Positions 24,892 to 34,419 of a stretch of 64,000 nucleotides of DNA are shown piece after piece. The stretch's first letter is position 1. The number at the start of each line of letters is the position of its first letter. Origin of the DNA: Peptoclostridium litorale DSM 5388 (GTDB taxonomy: Bacteria > Bacillota > Clostridia > Peptostreptococcales > Peptostreptococcaceae); contig NZ_FSRH01000006.1 of assembly GCF_900141635.1 (NCBI RefSeq), forward strand, positions 132,755-196,754, given 5' to 3'. The notes below the pieces were generated by a model, which made no database searches, had not been told where the DNA came from, and saw only the letters and a program-made list of their open reading frames with translations. The position numbers and the translations under genes are program-made.

Positions 24892-26289
24892 TTATTTCTC
24901 TTCAACATCTATCTCTATTACATCCTCGTCCTCGTCTACCTTTAGCTCTACATAGTCTCCTTCTTCAACATCTTCAAGCTCTGCGTCCTCTCCGTCTATT
25001 TCTACTTCAACATCACGGTCTATGTCTAGTGTGTATCTGTCTCCATCCTCTTCTTCTATTGTAATCTGCTTGTCGTCAGTTTTTATGCTGACTACTGTTC
25101 CTTCATATTCCCTATCTTGGTCTTCCTCAACCTCTATTTTTATTACTTTTCCGTCATTGTCCAGCTCGATCTCCACAATATCTCCCTCTTCGATATCGTC
25201 TACATCAATTTCCTTGTCTTCTTTTTCCACTTCGACATCCTCATCAATGTCAAACGTATGCCTGCTTCCATCGTTCTCTCTTATCCTTATTTCCATATTT
25301 TCACTGTCATCTACATCTATACGTACTACTTCTCCTCTGTACTCGTCCTTCTCATCATCTTCTACAACATCTATGTCTATTACCTCTTCATCTTCATTCA
25401 ATTCCACCTTTACTTCTTTACCTTCTGCGTCTTCTATTTCGTCTTTGTCTACTTCGTCTTCGTCTACGTCATACCACTTTCCGTCGATTTTTATTCTCAT
25501 GTCGTCTTCGTCTTCTGTATCTATATCCGTTACTTCTCCCTTAACAATATCTTCGTCTATTTCAATGTCTTCGTCCACTCTGTATATCAATACGGCCATT
25601 TCCGCCCTTGTTATAGGCTTGTTAGGCTGGAACAGTCCATTTGCAGAGCCCTTCATTATGCCAAGCTCTCCGGCCATGTATACATATCCTACATACCCGT
25701 CGCCTATGTTTTCAGCATCCAAATAGTCGAGGTCTTCGTCCATGTGCTTTTGCGCCTCGTCTTCGTATCCAAGGGCCCTTACAATATATTTTGCAACATC
25801 CTGTCTCTTTGCAGGTGCCTTTAGGTTTATAAAGTCGCCCTCTTCTATTATTCCCTCATCCTCTGCAATTGACACGTATCCATAGGCCCAGCTTTGCACA
25901 TTGCCCTTTATCTTCCCATTTTTAAGGCCCTTGCTTATAAGCTCCATTTGCTCTTTTGCCTCGTCTTCTTCCCCAAGCACCCTAAGAGCCATGACTATGG
26001 CCTCGACATTTGTCACAGGCTTGTTAGGCTGAAATACTCTGTTTCCATATCCCTTTACTATTCCTTTTTTCGCCATTTTGTTTATTGCGCCTTTCGCCCA
26101 TGGATATTCGTCGATGTCGTCAAAGTCGTCAATTTCAATGTTGTTTTGAATCTGCACTACAAGCTTTCCGTTTCCCTTGAAATTGTTCCTGTTGTTTTTA
26201 AACGGCTTTGCAGCATAAGCCCCTGCATTAAAACTTCCTGCCATCATAAAACCCGCCACTGCCACCGCCAGCATTTTTCTCTTTTTCAT
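24892..26289 (-). CDS. S-layer-homology protein with three very acidic C-terminal repeats
   Basis: 465 residues. A signal peptide (MKKRKM, hydrophobic core, cleavage near AYA) is followed by three SLH domains (about 55-105, 115-170 and 180-240) ending in FQPNKP...EA-type motifs that anchor proteins to pyruvylated wall polymers. Residues 245-465 form three tandem modules of about 70 residues. Each begins with a G-x-V-x-x-I strand (GEVTDI, GEVVRI, GTVVSI) and is dominated by Asp/Glu, resembling DUF5666/OB-like beta modules. The charge suggests cation binding or a polyanionic surface, which is inference. AGGGAGG precedes the ATG. Confidence 0.85.
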   Translation of the reverse strand: MKKRKMLAVAVAGFMMAGSFNAGAYAAKPFKNNRNNFKGNGKLVVQIQNNIEIDDFDDIDEYPWAKGAINKMAKKGIVKGYGNRVFQPNKPVTNVEAIVMALRVLGEEDEAKEQMELISKGLKNGKIKGNVQSWAYGYVSIAEDEGIIEEGDFINLKAPAKRQDVAKYIVRALGYEDEAQKHMDEDLDYLDAENIGDGYVGYVYMAGELGIMKGSANGLFQPNKPITRAEMAVLIYRVDEDIEIDEDIVKGEVTDIDTEDEDDMRIKIDGKWYDVDEDEVDKDEIEDAEGKEVKVELNEDEEVIDIDVVEDDEKDEYRGEVVRIDVDDSENMEIRIRENDGSRHTFDIDEDVEVEKEDKEIDVDDIEEGDIVEIELDNDGKVIKIEVEEDQDREYEGTVVSIKTDDKQITIEEEDGDRYTLDIDRDVEVEIDGEDAELEDVEEGDYVELKVDEDEDVIEIDVEEK

Positions 26290-26447
26290 TCTAAATACCT
26301 CCCTATTGGCTTTCTCTTTTGTGTTTTTGATTTTTGAACCGCTTGATTCCTGTCTTACACTAAATAATACGATTCTCCCTATTATTTATGTCCCCATTCC
26401 CCTGAAATTTATTCAAATTTAAAATAAAAATTTAAATTAAAAAATAA

Positions 26448-26484
26448 AAAAATCCCGCAAAGCTTGTGGTTTTGCGGGATTTTT
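26448..26484 (-). terminator. Terminator of the opp operon
   Basis: A 14-bp stem (26448-26461 with 26471-26484) with a 9-nt loop, flanked by A and T runs, 30 bp after the oppA stop. It can act in both directions. Confidence 0.88.
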
Positions 26485-26513
26485 ATTAAAGTCTATAATT
26501 TTAAATTGTATTC

Positions 26514-28127
26514 TTATTGCTCTATATAAGCGTTGTCAAAGTAAACAAATCCAAGAGGAGATACTCTTGCACCCTTGACATACTCTTTGAACATCTTTGG
26601 ATTTGTGTAGTAGTATACAGGCATTACTATCATGTCTGCCATAATCATGTCCTCAGCCTTGTGCATCATTTCAAATCTCTTTGTCTCATCTGAAGTAAGC
26701 TTCGCTTCCCTTACAATGTTGTCGAATTCTTCGCTGTTCCAGTGAGGGTGGTTGTTTCCGCTTGTAGATATGAACATGTCTATGAATGTCATTGGGTCAA
26801 CATAGTCTCCTACCCATCCATCCCTTGCTATTACAAAATCTCCTTCGTTTCTTGTGTTCTGGAATACCTGCCACTCCTGATTTACAAGCTCTACTTCCAC
26901 GCCAAGGTTTTGCTTCCACATTTCGCTTATAGCTTCCGCCACCTTCTTGTGGTTTTCGTTAGTGTTGTATACGAACTTGATTTTTGGGAATCCCTCTCCG
27001 TTTGGATATCCAGCCTCAGCAAGAAGAGCCTGAGCCTTTTCAACCTGTGCAGTTGTCGTTATTCCGTAGTCTCCTCCAGCTTCCCTGAAGTCCTTTCCGT
27101 CCGGCTGAGTCATACCAGTTGGAACGAATCCTGTAGCAGGAGTCTCTCCGCCCTTAGTTACAACCTTTGTTATGGCTTCTCTGTCTATTGCAAGTGTGAA
27201 CGCCTGTCTTACTTTTAAGTCGTTAGTAGGCTCCACGTTTACATTGAATGCATAGAAGTAAGTTCCTATCTGAGGGAATATCTTGAACTCTGGGTTGTTT
27301 TCAGCCTGGAATGTCGGTATTTGCTCTCTTGCAACCCTGTGAAGGGCGTCAACATCTCCAGATTCGAATGAAGCCATAGCCGTAGATATTTCTTCCATGA
27401 ATGAGAATTCTATTCCGTCAAGCTTAATTCTGTCTGCATCGTAGTAGTTTTCATTTTTAACAAATGCCATTATGTTTCCTTTTTCCCATTTTTCAAGCTT
27501 GAAAGGTCCGTTTGTTATATAGCTTTCTGGCTTAAGCGCCCACTGCTCTCCATGAGCTTCAACCATGTCCTGTCTTACTGGAAAGTAAGTTGGGAAAGCT
27601 GTAAGTTCAAGGAAGTAAGGAACGCTTGATTCAAGAGTTACTTCAAGAGTCTTATCGTCTATTGCCTTTACGCCGACTTCATCTGCAGCGACCTCTCCCT
27701 TGTTGTATGCTTCTCCGTTTTTAAGATAGTAAAGCTGGTATGCATACTCTGCCGCTGCCTCTTTTGAAAGAGCCCTCTTCCAAGCGTATTCAAAGTCTTT
27801 TGCAGTAAGAGCTTCTCCGTCAGACCACTTAGAGTCTCTAAGGTGGAATGTGTAAACTGTTCCGTCTTCTGAAACGTCAAAGCTCTCAGCAACACCTGCT
27901 ATAGCCTTGTCATTATCGTCAAGTCTCATAAGTCCTTCAAATGCGTTTACTGTAACTATAGCTCCGTCAACCGCGGCATTAAGCGCAGGGTCTATAGTCT
28001 TTACGTCAGCTTCAAGGTTGTACCTTACAACATTTCTTAGCTCCTTCGTGTCCCCTTTGTCTCCACATCCAACAAGCGCGGTCATAACAAGCATTGCCGA
28101 CAGAAGAATTGAAACTAGTTTCTTCAT
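26514..28127 (-). CDS. oppA: Oligopeptide ABC transporter substrate-binding lipoprotein
   Basis: 537 residues, the standard length for cluster-C binding proteins. The signal ends in the lipobox VGCGDKG (Cys21). The mature part contains the family marks: NLEADVKTIDPALN near the start, FHLRDSKWSDGEALTAKDFEYAWKR region, and NVEPTNDLKVRQAFTLAIDREAI. It is lipid-anchored outside the membrane and captures peptides for OppBC. It is encoded last in the operon, after a 305-bp gap from oppF that may allow separate or boosted expression. AAAGGGGG precedes the ATG. Dipeptides versus longer peptides cannot be told from sequence. Confidence 0.92.
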   Translation of the reverse strand: MKKLVSILLSAMLVMTALVGCGDKGDTKELRNVVRYNLEADVKTIDPALNAAVDGAIVTVNAFEGLMRLDDNDKAIAGVAESFDVSEDGTVYTFHLRDSKWSDGEALTAKDFEYAWKRALSKEAAAEYAYQLYYLKNGEAYNKGEVAADEVGVKAIDDKTLEVTLESSVPYFLELTAFPTYFPVRQDMVEAHGEQWALKPESYITNGPFKLEKWEKGNIMAFVKNENYYDADRIKLDGIEFSFMEEISTAMASFESGDVDALHRVAREQIPTFQAENNPEFKIFPQIGTYFYAFNVNVEPTNDLKVRQAFTLAIDREAITKVVTKGGETPATGFVPTGMTQPDGKDFREAGGDYGITTTAQVEKAQALLAEAGYPNGEGFPKIKFVYNTNENHKKVAEAISEMWKQNLGVEVELVNQEWQVFQNTRNEGDFVIARDGWVGDYVDPMTFIDMFISTSGNNHPHWNSEEFDNIVREAKLTSDETKRFEMMHKAEDMIMADMIVMPVYYYTNPKMFKEYVKGARVSPLGFVYFDNAYIEQ

Positions 28128-28432
28128 TAAAAATTACCCCCTTTAAAATTTGGCCTTACACTCAAATCTCCAAGCATTCCCGCATGCAGGAATATGGTTT
28201 TGAAACTTTTGAATAGTCAGGCTTTTTGAAATAACAGCTTAACAAAAACTTGATGATAAAAACCTAAAAAATTTTACAGGCCGAGGCCTTTTTATATTTT
28301 AGACTTCAGGGAATCCGAGTGATCCAATCCCCTGAAATCGTAAAATCTACGTCCGGACATTTATACCTTACATGCTTATAATATATATTATTATACAAAT
28401 ATTATAAAATTCCTCTATATGTCATGGAAAAT
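28128..28432 (-). other. oppF-oppA intercistronic region
   Basis: 305 bp with no gene. It includes a 7-bp stem (28305-28311 with 28330-28336) with an 18-nt loop, and an AGGCC/GGCCT repeat at about 28279-28290 followed on the minus strand by a T6 run. Both may process, attenuate or stabilise the transcript so that oppA is made in excess of the membrane components. No clear promoter is seen. Confidence 0.4.
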
Positions 28433-29419
28433 TTATTTGTCCGTAAGGTGACATGCAACCCAGTGTCCGCCGCCTACGTCTTTAAACTCCGGCTCTGCTT
28501 GAGCGCATATGTCCATTGCATATCTGCACCTTGTCCTGAATCTGCATCCTGAAGGCGGATTCAGTGGTGAAGGCACATCCCCTTCAAGTATTATCCTGCT
28601 GCTTTCCCTCGCAGCTTTAGGATCGGCTATGGGAACAGCTGAAAGAAGCGCCTGTGTGTATGGGTGCTGAGGTCTGTAGTATAGCTCGTCGCTGTCTGCA
28701 AGCTCAACCAGCTTTCCAAGGTACATAACCCCTATCCTGTCAGATATGTGCTTAACCATTGAAAGGTCGTGCGCTATGAAAAGATAGGTAAGTCCCATTT
28801 CAGATTGAAGGTCTTCAAGCATATTTACAACCTGCGCCTGTATCGAAACGTCAAGTGCCGATATCGGCTCGTCAGCTATTATGAACTCAGGCTCAACAGC
28901 AAGGGCTCTTGCTATTCCAACACGCTGTCTTTGTCCTCCTGAAAACTCGTGAGGATATCTGTTGGCATGGTCGGCGTTAAGCCCTACCGTTTCAAGCAGG
29001 CTTTGTATCCTTTCCATTCTCTCTTTCCCACTTGCTATATTGTGTATGTCTAGGGGCTCCCCTATTATGTCTCCAACTGTCATACGTGAGTTGAGCGATG
29101 CGTATGGGTCCTGGAATATCATCTGTATTTTTTTCCTGTATGGAAGAAGCTGTTTTTGGCTGAGCTTCGATATGTCCTTGCCGTCAAATATTATCTGTCC
29201 GTCAGTCGGATCGTAAAGTCTTATTACGGTCCTTCCCGTAGTCGACTTTCCACATCCCGACTCTCCAACAAGGCCCAGTGTCTCACCTCTTTTTATGTGA
29301 AAGCTCACATCGTCAACAGCTTTTACATGCTGTATGTTTCCACCGAAAAATCCCTTTCTTACAGGGAAGTATTTCTTAAGTCCCTTTACCTCAATGAGCG
29401 TTTTGCCGTCTTTAGCCAT
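28433..29419 (-). CDS. oppF: Oligopeptide ABC transporter ATP-binding protein OppF
   Basis: 328 residues. Walker A is GESGCGKST (about 53-61), the Q-loop lies in [16 protein letters not shown], the signature is [15 protein letters not shown] and Walker B is [12 protein letters not shown]. The C-terminal oligopeptide-family extension carries Cys residues ([14 protein letters not shown]) that form the iron-sulfur or zinc cluster known in this family. It hydrolyses ATP with OppD to drive import through OppBC. Its start overlaps the oppD stop by 8 nt. Confidence 0.94.
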   Translation of the reverse strand: MAKDGKTLIEVKGLKKYFPVRKGFFGGNIQHVKAVDDVSFHIKRGETLGLVGESGCGKSTTGRTVIRLYDPTDGQIIFDGKDISKLSQKQLLPYRKKIQMIFQDPYASLNSRMTVGDIIGEPLDIHNIASGKERMERIQSLLETVGLNADHANRYPHEFSGGQRQRVGIARALAVEPEFIIADEPISALDVSIQAQVVNMLEDLQSEMGLTYLFIAHDLSMVKHISDRIGVMYLGKLVELADSDELYYRPQHPYTQALLSAVPIADPKAARESSRIILEGDVPSPLNPPSGCRFRTRCRYAMDICAQAEPEFKDVGGGHWVACHLTDK

Positions 29420-30443
29420 TGTTTTTTTCCCCCTTAATGTCTGAGTTTACACCTTCCACTTTTGGCGCATCCGGATGAAGCAGCCAGCATGCCGCCCTGT
29501 GCTTGTCAGAAACATGGGTGTACTCAGGCATTTGCTGCATGCATATTTTCATTGCATAGTCGCATCTTGCAGCAAAAGGACATCCCTTTGGAGGATTCAG
29601 AAGGTCTGGAGGCGATCCAGGTATAGGATAAAGCCTTTCCTTGTTTTCCTTTTCAGATATTTTAGGTATTGATTTTATAAGTCCCAGAGTGTATGGATGC
29701 TTAGGTCTGTAGAATATGTCATCCACAGAGCCCTCTTCCATTATGAGCCCTCCGTACATTACTATTATCCTGCTGCACACGTCTGCGACAACTCCAAGAT
29801 CGTGTGTTATCAATATTATTGAAGTTCCAAGCCTGTCCCTGAGATCGTTCATAAGCTCAAGTATCTGCGCCTGTATTGTAACGTCAAGAGCTGTGGTAGG
29901 CTCGTCCGCTATTAGGAGCTGCGGTTCGCATGAAAGCGCCATTGCTATCATGGCCCTTTGCCTCATTCCTCCCGAAAATTCGTGAGGATAGTTGTCTATT
30001 CTGCTTTCAGGAGAAGGTATTCCAACGAGTTTCAGCATCTCTATGGCCTTTTCCCTAGCTTCAGATTTTGAAAGGTTCTGGTGCTTTATTATGGCCTCCA
30101 TTATCTGGTCGCCTATTTTATATACAGGGTTTAGTGAAGTCATAGGGTCCTGGAATATCATACTTATGTCATTCCCCCTTATACCCTGCATTTCCTTTTC
30201 AGTTTTGTTCATAAGGTCTTCGCCGTCGAAAAGTATCTCGCCTCCGATAATCTTGCCCGGCTTTTGGAGAAGCCTCATTACAGACATCGATGTTACCGAC
30301 TTTCCGCTTCCCGATTCCCCAACTATTCCAAGGGCTTCGCCCTTGTCTATGTGAAGGTCAACCCCTCTTATGGCCTTGACTTCCCCTACGTGTGTAAAGA
30401 AAGAAGTCCTAAGGTCCTTTACATCCAATAATCTATCTGACAT
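29412..30443 (-). CDS. oppD: Oligopeptide ABC transporter ATP-binding protein OppD
   Basis: 343 residues. Walker A GESGSGKS (about 38-45), Q-loop [13 protein letters not shown], signature [15 protein letters not shown] and Walker [13 protein letters not shown] are all intact. The C-terminal domain holds [14 protein letters not shown] with the family cysteines. It pairs with OppF as the cytoplasmic ATPase heterodimer. It starts 18 bp after oppC and overlaps oppF, consistent with one operon oppBCDF-oppA. Confidence 0.94.
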   Translation of the reverse strand: MSDRLLDVKDLRTSFFTHVGEVKAIRGVDLHIDKGEALGIVGESGSGKSVTSMSVMRLLQKPGKIIGGEILFDGEDLMNKTEKEMQGIRGNDISMIFQDPMTSLNPVYKIGDQIMEAIIKHQNLSKSEAREKAIEMLKLVGIPSPESRIDNYPHEFSGGMRQRAMIAMALSCEPQLLIADEPTTALDVTIQAQILELMNDLRDRLGTSIILITHDLGVVADVCSRIIVMYGGLIMEEGSVDDIFYRPKHPYTLGLIKSIPKISEKENKERLYPIPGSPPDLLNPPKGCPFAARCDYAMKICMQQMPEYTHVSDKHRAACWLLHPDAPKVEGVNSDIKGEKNNG

Positions 30444-30461
30444 TTCAAATCCTCCTCTTTC

Positions 30462-31409
30462 TTATTTACGCATACGTGGGTCAAGCGCGTCCCTCAGTCC
30501 ATCTCCCAAGAAGTTAAACGCAAGCATAGTTATAGATATTGCAAGCGCTGGGAAGAAAAGCTGATGCGGGTATACGCTAAGGCTTGAAAGGGCATCGTTC
30601 GCCAAAACCCCCCATGAAGCCTTTGGCGCCGAAACTCCAAGACCTATGAAAGAGAGGAAAGCCTCTGTAAATATCGCCGTTGGTATTGACATTGTCATTG
30701 TAATTATTATAGGTCCCATAGCATTAGGGATGAGGTGTCTCAGAAGTATTCTAAAGTCACTTGCGCCAAGAGTCTTTGCCGCCATTACATACTCCTGCTC
30801 CTTGAGAGAGAGTATCTGACCCCTCACTATACGGGCCATTCCTATCCAGTATACAAGTCCAAGGGCTATAAGTATACTTCCAAGGCCCCCTCCTCCGAAT
30901 ACAACCATCAGCAGTATTACATAGAGCATAAGAGGTATGGTGTAAAGTATGTCTATCGCCCTCATCATTATATTGTCTATCTTCCCGCCAATGTATCCTG
31001 CTATTCCACCGTATAAAACCCCTATGAAAAGGTTTATTACAGACGCTACAAATCCTACTGTAAGGGATATCCTCGCTCCGTAAAGCACCCTTACAAAAAG
31101 GTCCCTTCCAAGTGAGTCAGTTCCAAACCAGTGCTCCGAGCTTGGAAGTTGGTTTGCCATCATAAGGTTCTGGTCTGAATATGAGTACTTTGAAGCAATT
31201 GGTCCAATTACAGCTGCCGCAAGCAGAATGAACAGGAAAAACATAGAGCCCATGGCCACCTTGTTTGCCTTAAGCCTTCTCCAAACGTCCTGCCAGTATG
31301 TCATTGACGGCCTTACTATTCTTTCAGAATCTTTTTCTTCCTGGCTCACGAGATTCCACATTGAAGAATCAACAGAACCCTTGTTCAAATCTATGTTTTC
31401 AGTCGACAT
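30462..31409 (-). CDS. oppC: Oligopeptide ABC transporter permease OppC
   Basis: 315 residues with a cytoplasmic N-terminal segment (about 55 residues), then six membrane helices. The OppC_N domain contains NQLPSSEHWFGTDSLGRDLF, typical of this subunit, and the EAA loop lies in AAKTLGASDFRILLRHLIPN, which docks the ATPases. A GTG four codons upstream sits against the AAGGGG site. The ATG at 31407-31409, 9 nt away from that site, is the better start. It follows oppB by 34 bp. Confidence 0.92.
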   Translation of the reverse strand: MSTENIDLNKGSVDSSMWNLVSQEEKDSERIVRPSMTYWQDVWRRLKANKVAMGSMFFLFILLAAAVIGPIASKYSYSDQNLMMANQLPSSEHWFGTDSLGRDLFVRVLYGARISLTVGFVASVINLFIGVLYGGIAGYIGGKIDNIMMRAIDILYTIPLMLYVILLMVVFGGGGLGSILIALGLVYWIGMARIVRGQILSLKEQEYVMAAKTLGASDFRILLRHLIPNAMGPIIITMTMSIPTAIFTEAFLSFIGLGVSAPKASWGVLANDALSSLSVYPHQLFFPALAISITMLAFNFLGDGLRDALDPRMRK

Positions 31410-31443
31410 TCGTTTTAACACCCCTTAAAAAATATTGTCATTC

Positions 31444-32364
31444 CTATTGATCGAGCTTTATCCTAGGATCTATGAAAGCATAAAGTATGTCCACAACAAG
31501 TATCATTATAACAAGGAAAGTCGCATAGAATATTGTAACTCCCATTATTACCGTGTAATCCCTGCTGGTTATGCTGTCAACAAAGAACCTTCCAAGGCCA
31601 GGCACTGCAAATATCTTCTCTATTACGAAAGATCCCGTCATTATACCTGCAGAAAGAGGCCCTATATACGTAACTATAGGTATTAGTGCATTTTTAAGTG
31701 CGTGTTTGAAAACCACAACCTTTTCAGTAAGTCCTTTAGCCCTTGCAGTCCTTATATAGTCCTGCGATATGACTTCAAGCATACTTGAACGCGTAAGTCT
31801 TGCAACAAACGCCATTGCATATGCCGCAAGCGCAATGCTCGGCATTATCATCTGGTCAAACTCTCCCCATCTTGCCGGAGGAAGCCATCCCAGCTTTACA
31901 CTGAATGTGTATATCATAACCGTGGCTATTACAAAGCTCGGTATGGTGACTCCAATTATGGCCAGAAACATTACCATGTTGTCCACCCAAGTTCCCTGCT
32001 TCAATGCTGCCACAACCCCAAGAGGTATTCCCGCAATAAGTATCAGGAATATTGCTATTCCTCCAAGCTGTGCCGATACCGGGAATCTTTGCGCTATTAT
32101 ATCGCTTACATTCTGTCCCTTCAGCTTAAATGAAGGTCCGAAATCACCTACTGCTACACCTTTGAGATAATCCACATACTGTTTGTGAAGAGGGTCATCC
32201 AGATGGTACTTTTCATTAAGAGCCTTTTCTATTGCCTCTGGAAGTTTCTTTTCACTTGCAAAAGGCCCTCCCGGTATTGCATGCATTAAAAAAAACGTTA
32301 TGGTTATTATCAGAAAAATTGTAACAACCATGGATACTAGCCTGCTAAGAATAAATCTACCCAA
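31444..32364 (-). CDS. oppB: Oligopeptide ABC transporter permease OppB
   Basis: 306 residues with six membrane helices. Family features are the first helix followed by MHAIPGGPFASEKKLPEAI, the large extracellular loop and the EAA motif in ARAKGLTEKVVVFKHALKNALIPI. The start is set at TTG (32362-32364), because the in-frame ATG three codons earlier directly abuts AAGGAG with no spacer while the TTG is 9 nt from it. It is the first gene of the opp operon. The 612-bp region upstream should contain the promoter. Confidence 0.92.
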   Translation of the reverse strand: MGRFILSRLVSMVVTIFLIITITFFLMHAIPGGPFASEKKLPEAIEKALNEKYHLDDPLHKQYVDYLKGVAVGDFGPSFKLKGQNVSDIIAQRFPVSAQLGGIAIFLILIAGIPLGVVAALKQGTWVDNMVMFLAIIGVTIPSFVIATVMIYTFSVKLGWLPPARWGEFDQMIMPSIALAAYAMAFVARLTRSSMLEVISQDYIRTARAKGLTEKVVVFKHALKNALIPIVTYIGPLSAGIMTGSFVIEKIFAVPGLGRFFVDSITSRDYTVIMGVTIFYATFLVIMILVVDILYAFIDPRIKLDQ

Positions 32365-32976
32365 CTGAAACATCTCCTTCTTGTGTTTTTATACTTGCAT
32401 AATGACAAAATTTAAAGTACAAGGTTGTCCCCCCATACAATTACAAGACATATTTTTCATGAATCCAATATTGAATATGAATAATATACCTGTATAAGTT
32501 TCAAAAATTTGAAACATATAAAAATATTATTGCATCACACTAATATTTTATCTAAAATTTAATCTAAATTCAATACCCTCCTATTTTTTATGCCAGCGGC
32601 TTTAATGCAATATATATAAAAAAAACCATACATAAAATTTTACAATATAATCCTTTTCGTGTACATTTCATATACACATTATGAATTTTTTGTCTTTCTA
32701 TCATTCAAAATACTTTATTTGTATACCCACACAAAACAATTGTACATAAAATTTAACTTGTATCTTTCATAAAATGTTTCTGTTTTTAATATAAAAATAA
32801 AATTTTTTGTACATGTTTTTTATCGATTCATTCCATAAAAACCTCTTGTATTTAAATCAAACAGTAAAACAGCAACTTATTTTACCTATTCATCCAATAA
32901 ATGCATAAAAAAACCATCCAGAAAGAACTGTTATAATCTTCCTGGATGGTTCCAATATTTAATATGATGTATATAT
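32365..32976. other. Long AT-rich intergenic region between oppB and gatB
   Basis: 612 bp, very AT-rich, with no ORF that looks coding. It holds the gatB terminator at 32906-32951. Three TGTACA-centred sites are seen, at about 32658, 32740 and 32808. A TACATAAAATTT word occurs near 32630 and again near 32743. The opp promoter should lie in its left part, but I cannot pick a convincing -35/-10 pair. Confidence 0.45.
32906..32951 (-). terminator. Terminator of gatCAB
   Basis: A 10-bp perfect stem (32912-32921 with 32942-32951) with a 20-nt loop, followed on the minus strand by a T7 run, 26 bp after the gatB stop. Confidence 0.85.
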
Positions 32977-34407
32977 CTATTTGCTCTCTATTATTTCCTT
33001 AAGCAGCTTGTTTACAATTTGAGGGTTAGCCTTTCCCTTGCTGGCCTTCATAACCTGACCCACAAGGAATCCGAAAGCTCTGTCTTTTCCGTTCTTGTAG
33101 TCCTCTATAGACTGAGGGTTTGCATTTACAATTTCTTCAACTATTTTCTTTATCTCTCCCTCGTCTTGAACCTGAACAAGCCCTTTTTCCTTTATTATTT
33201 CTTCCGCTTTTTTGCCGGTCTCAAACATTTCTCTGAATACTTTCTTTCCGGCACTGTTGTTTATCTTTCCTGAAGATATAAACTCCAGAAGCTTTGCAAA
33301 ATCATCTTTTGCAAACTTAAGCTCGTCAAGCTCGATTCCTTCGTCATTGACCCTTCTCAAAAGCTCTGTCATTATCCAGTTGCTCACAAGCTTAGAGTTG
33401 TCTATAAGCTTCATAACATCTTCAAAATAGCTAGCTATCTCCTTTGAAGAAGTAAGAACCTTGGCATCGTATTCAGGTATGTCGTATGTGCTTATGAATC
33501 TTTCCCTCTTTGTATCTGGAAGCTCAGGAAGCATATCCTTTACCCTGTCCATGAAAGCATCGTCAAGCTTTATGTCTACAACATCAGGCTCTGGGAAATA
33601 TCTGTAGTCGTCTACAGACTCCTTGCTTCTCATAGATATTGTAACGTTCTTGACGTCATCCCATCTTCTAGTTTCCTTTTTAGAGTCCTCTCCCTTTTCA
33701 AGAAGCTCCCTGTGTCTTTTTTCCTCGTATTCAAGGGCCTTGAGTGCTGCCTTGAAAGAGTTCAGGTTTTTGACCTCGACTATTTTGGATCTTACCCCGT
33801 CTTCTCTCACGACATTGACATTGACGTCGCATCTAAGTGAGCCCTGCTCCATCTTAACGTCCGAAACCTCAGTGAAAAGAAGTGTCTCCTTAAGCTTTTC
33901 AAGGAAGTTCATGGCCTCTACAGGAGAGCTCATGTCAGGGTAAGTAACTATTTCTATAAGAGGAACTCCGCATCTGTTGTAGTCAAGAAGGGTGTCTCCT
34001 TCAACATCGTGAAGCGATTTTCCGGTATCCTCTTCTATGTGTATCCTTTGTATCCTTATCTTCTTTGAGTCGCCTTCCTCGTCTTTTATCTCAATGTATC
34101 CGTCGCTGCAAAGAGGTATGTCGTATTGCGATATCTGATACGCCTTTGGAAGGTCGGGATAGAAGTAGTTTTTCCTGTCCATTTTCGAATTCATCGCTAT
34201 GTCGCAGTTGAACGCAAGTCCCGCCATTGCAGCAAATTCAAGAACCTTTTCATTCAGCACAGGCAGCGCTCCTGGAAGTCCAAGGCATACCGGGCAGCAG
34301 TGAGTGTTCACGTCAGCGCCGAACTCGTTCTTGCAGCCACAGAATATCTTAGTGTTTGTCGAAAGCTCGCAGTGTATTTCAAGTCCTATAAGTGTATTAT
34401 ATTTCAA
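32977..34407 (-). CDS. gatB: Asp/Glu-tRNA(Asn/Gln) amidotransferase subunit B
   Basis: 476 residues, normal length. N-terminal marks are GLEIHCELSTNTKIFCGC and the Cys pair CCPVCLGLPG of the zinc-binding site. The DRKNYFYPDLPKAYQISQYD kinase-like active region and the C-terminal GatB/YqeY helical domain (about 330-476) are present. GatB phosphorylates mischarged Glu-tRNA(Gln) or Asp-tRNA(Asn) and uses ammonia from GatA. It starts with TTG, 8 nt from AGGAGG; the ATG just upstream is quickly closed in another frame. It lies 12 bp after gatA. Confidence 0.95.
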   Translation of the reverse strand: MKYNTLIGLEIHCELSTNTKIFCGCKNEFGADVNTHCCPVCLGLPGALPVLNEKVLEFAAMAGLAFNCDIAMNSKMDRKNYFYPDLPKAYQISQYDIPLCSDGYIEIKDEEGDSKKIRIQRIHIEEDTGKSLHDVEGDTLLDYNRCGVPLIEIVTYPDMSSPVEAMNFLEKLKETLLFTEVSDVKMEQGSLRCDVNVNVVREDGVRSKIVEVKNLNSFKAALKALEYEEKRHRELLEKGEDSKKETRRWDDVKNVTISMRSKESVDDYRYFPEPDVVDIKLDDAFMDRVKDMLPELPDTKRERFISTYDIPEYDAKVLTSSKEIASYFEDVMKLIDNSKLVSNWIMTELLRRVNDEGIELDELKFAKDDFAKLLEFISSGKINNSAGKKVFREMFETGKKAEEIIKEKGLVQVQDEGEIKKIVEEIVNANPQSIEDYKNGKDRAFGFLVGQVMKASKGKANPQIVNKLLKEIIESK

Positions 34408-34419
34408 TCATTTCACCTC

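Noticed and set aside
25022..25824. Long open frames on the plus strand opposite the SLH gene, serine- or phenylalanine/tyrosine-rich
   Set aside because: They are antisense shadows caused by the GAT/GAA-rich acidic repeats. No ribosome binding sites, and the composition is unlike a protein.
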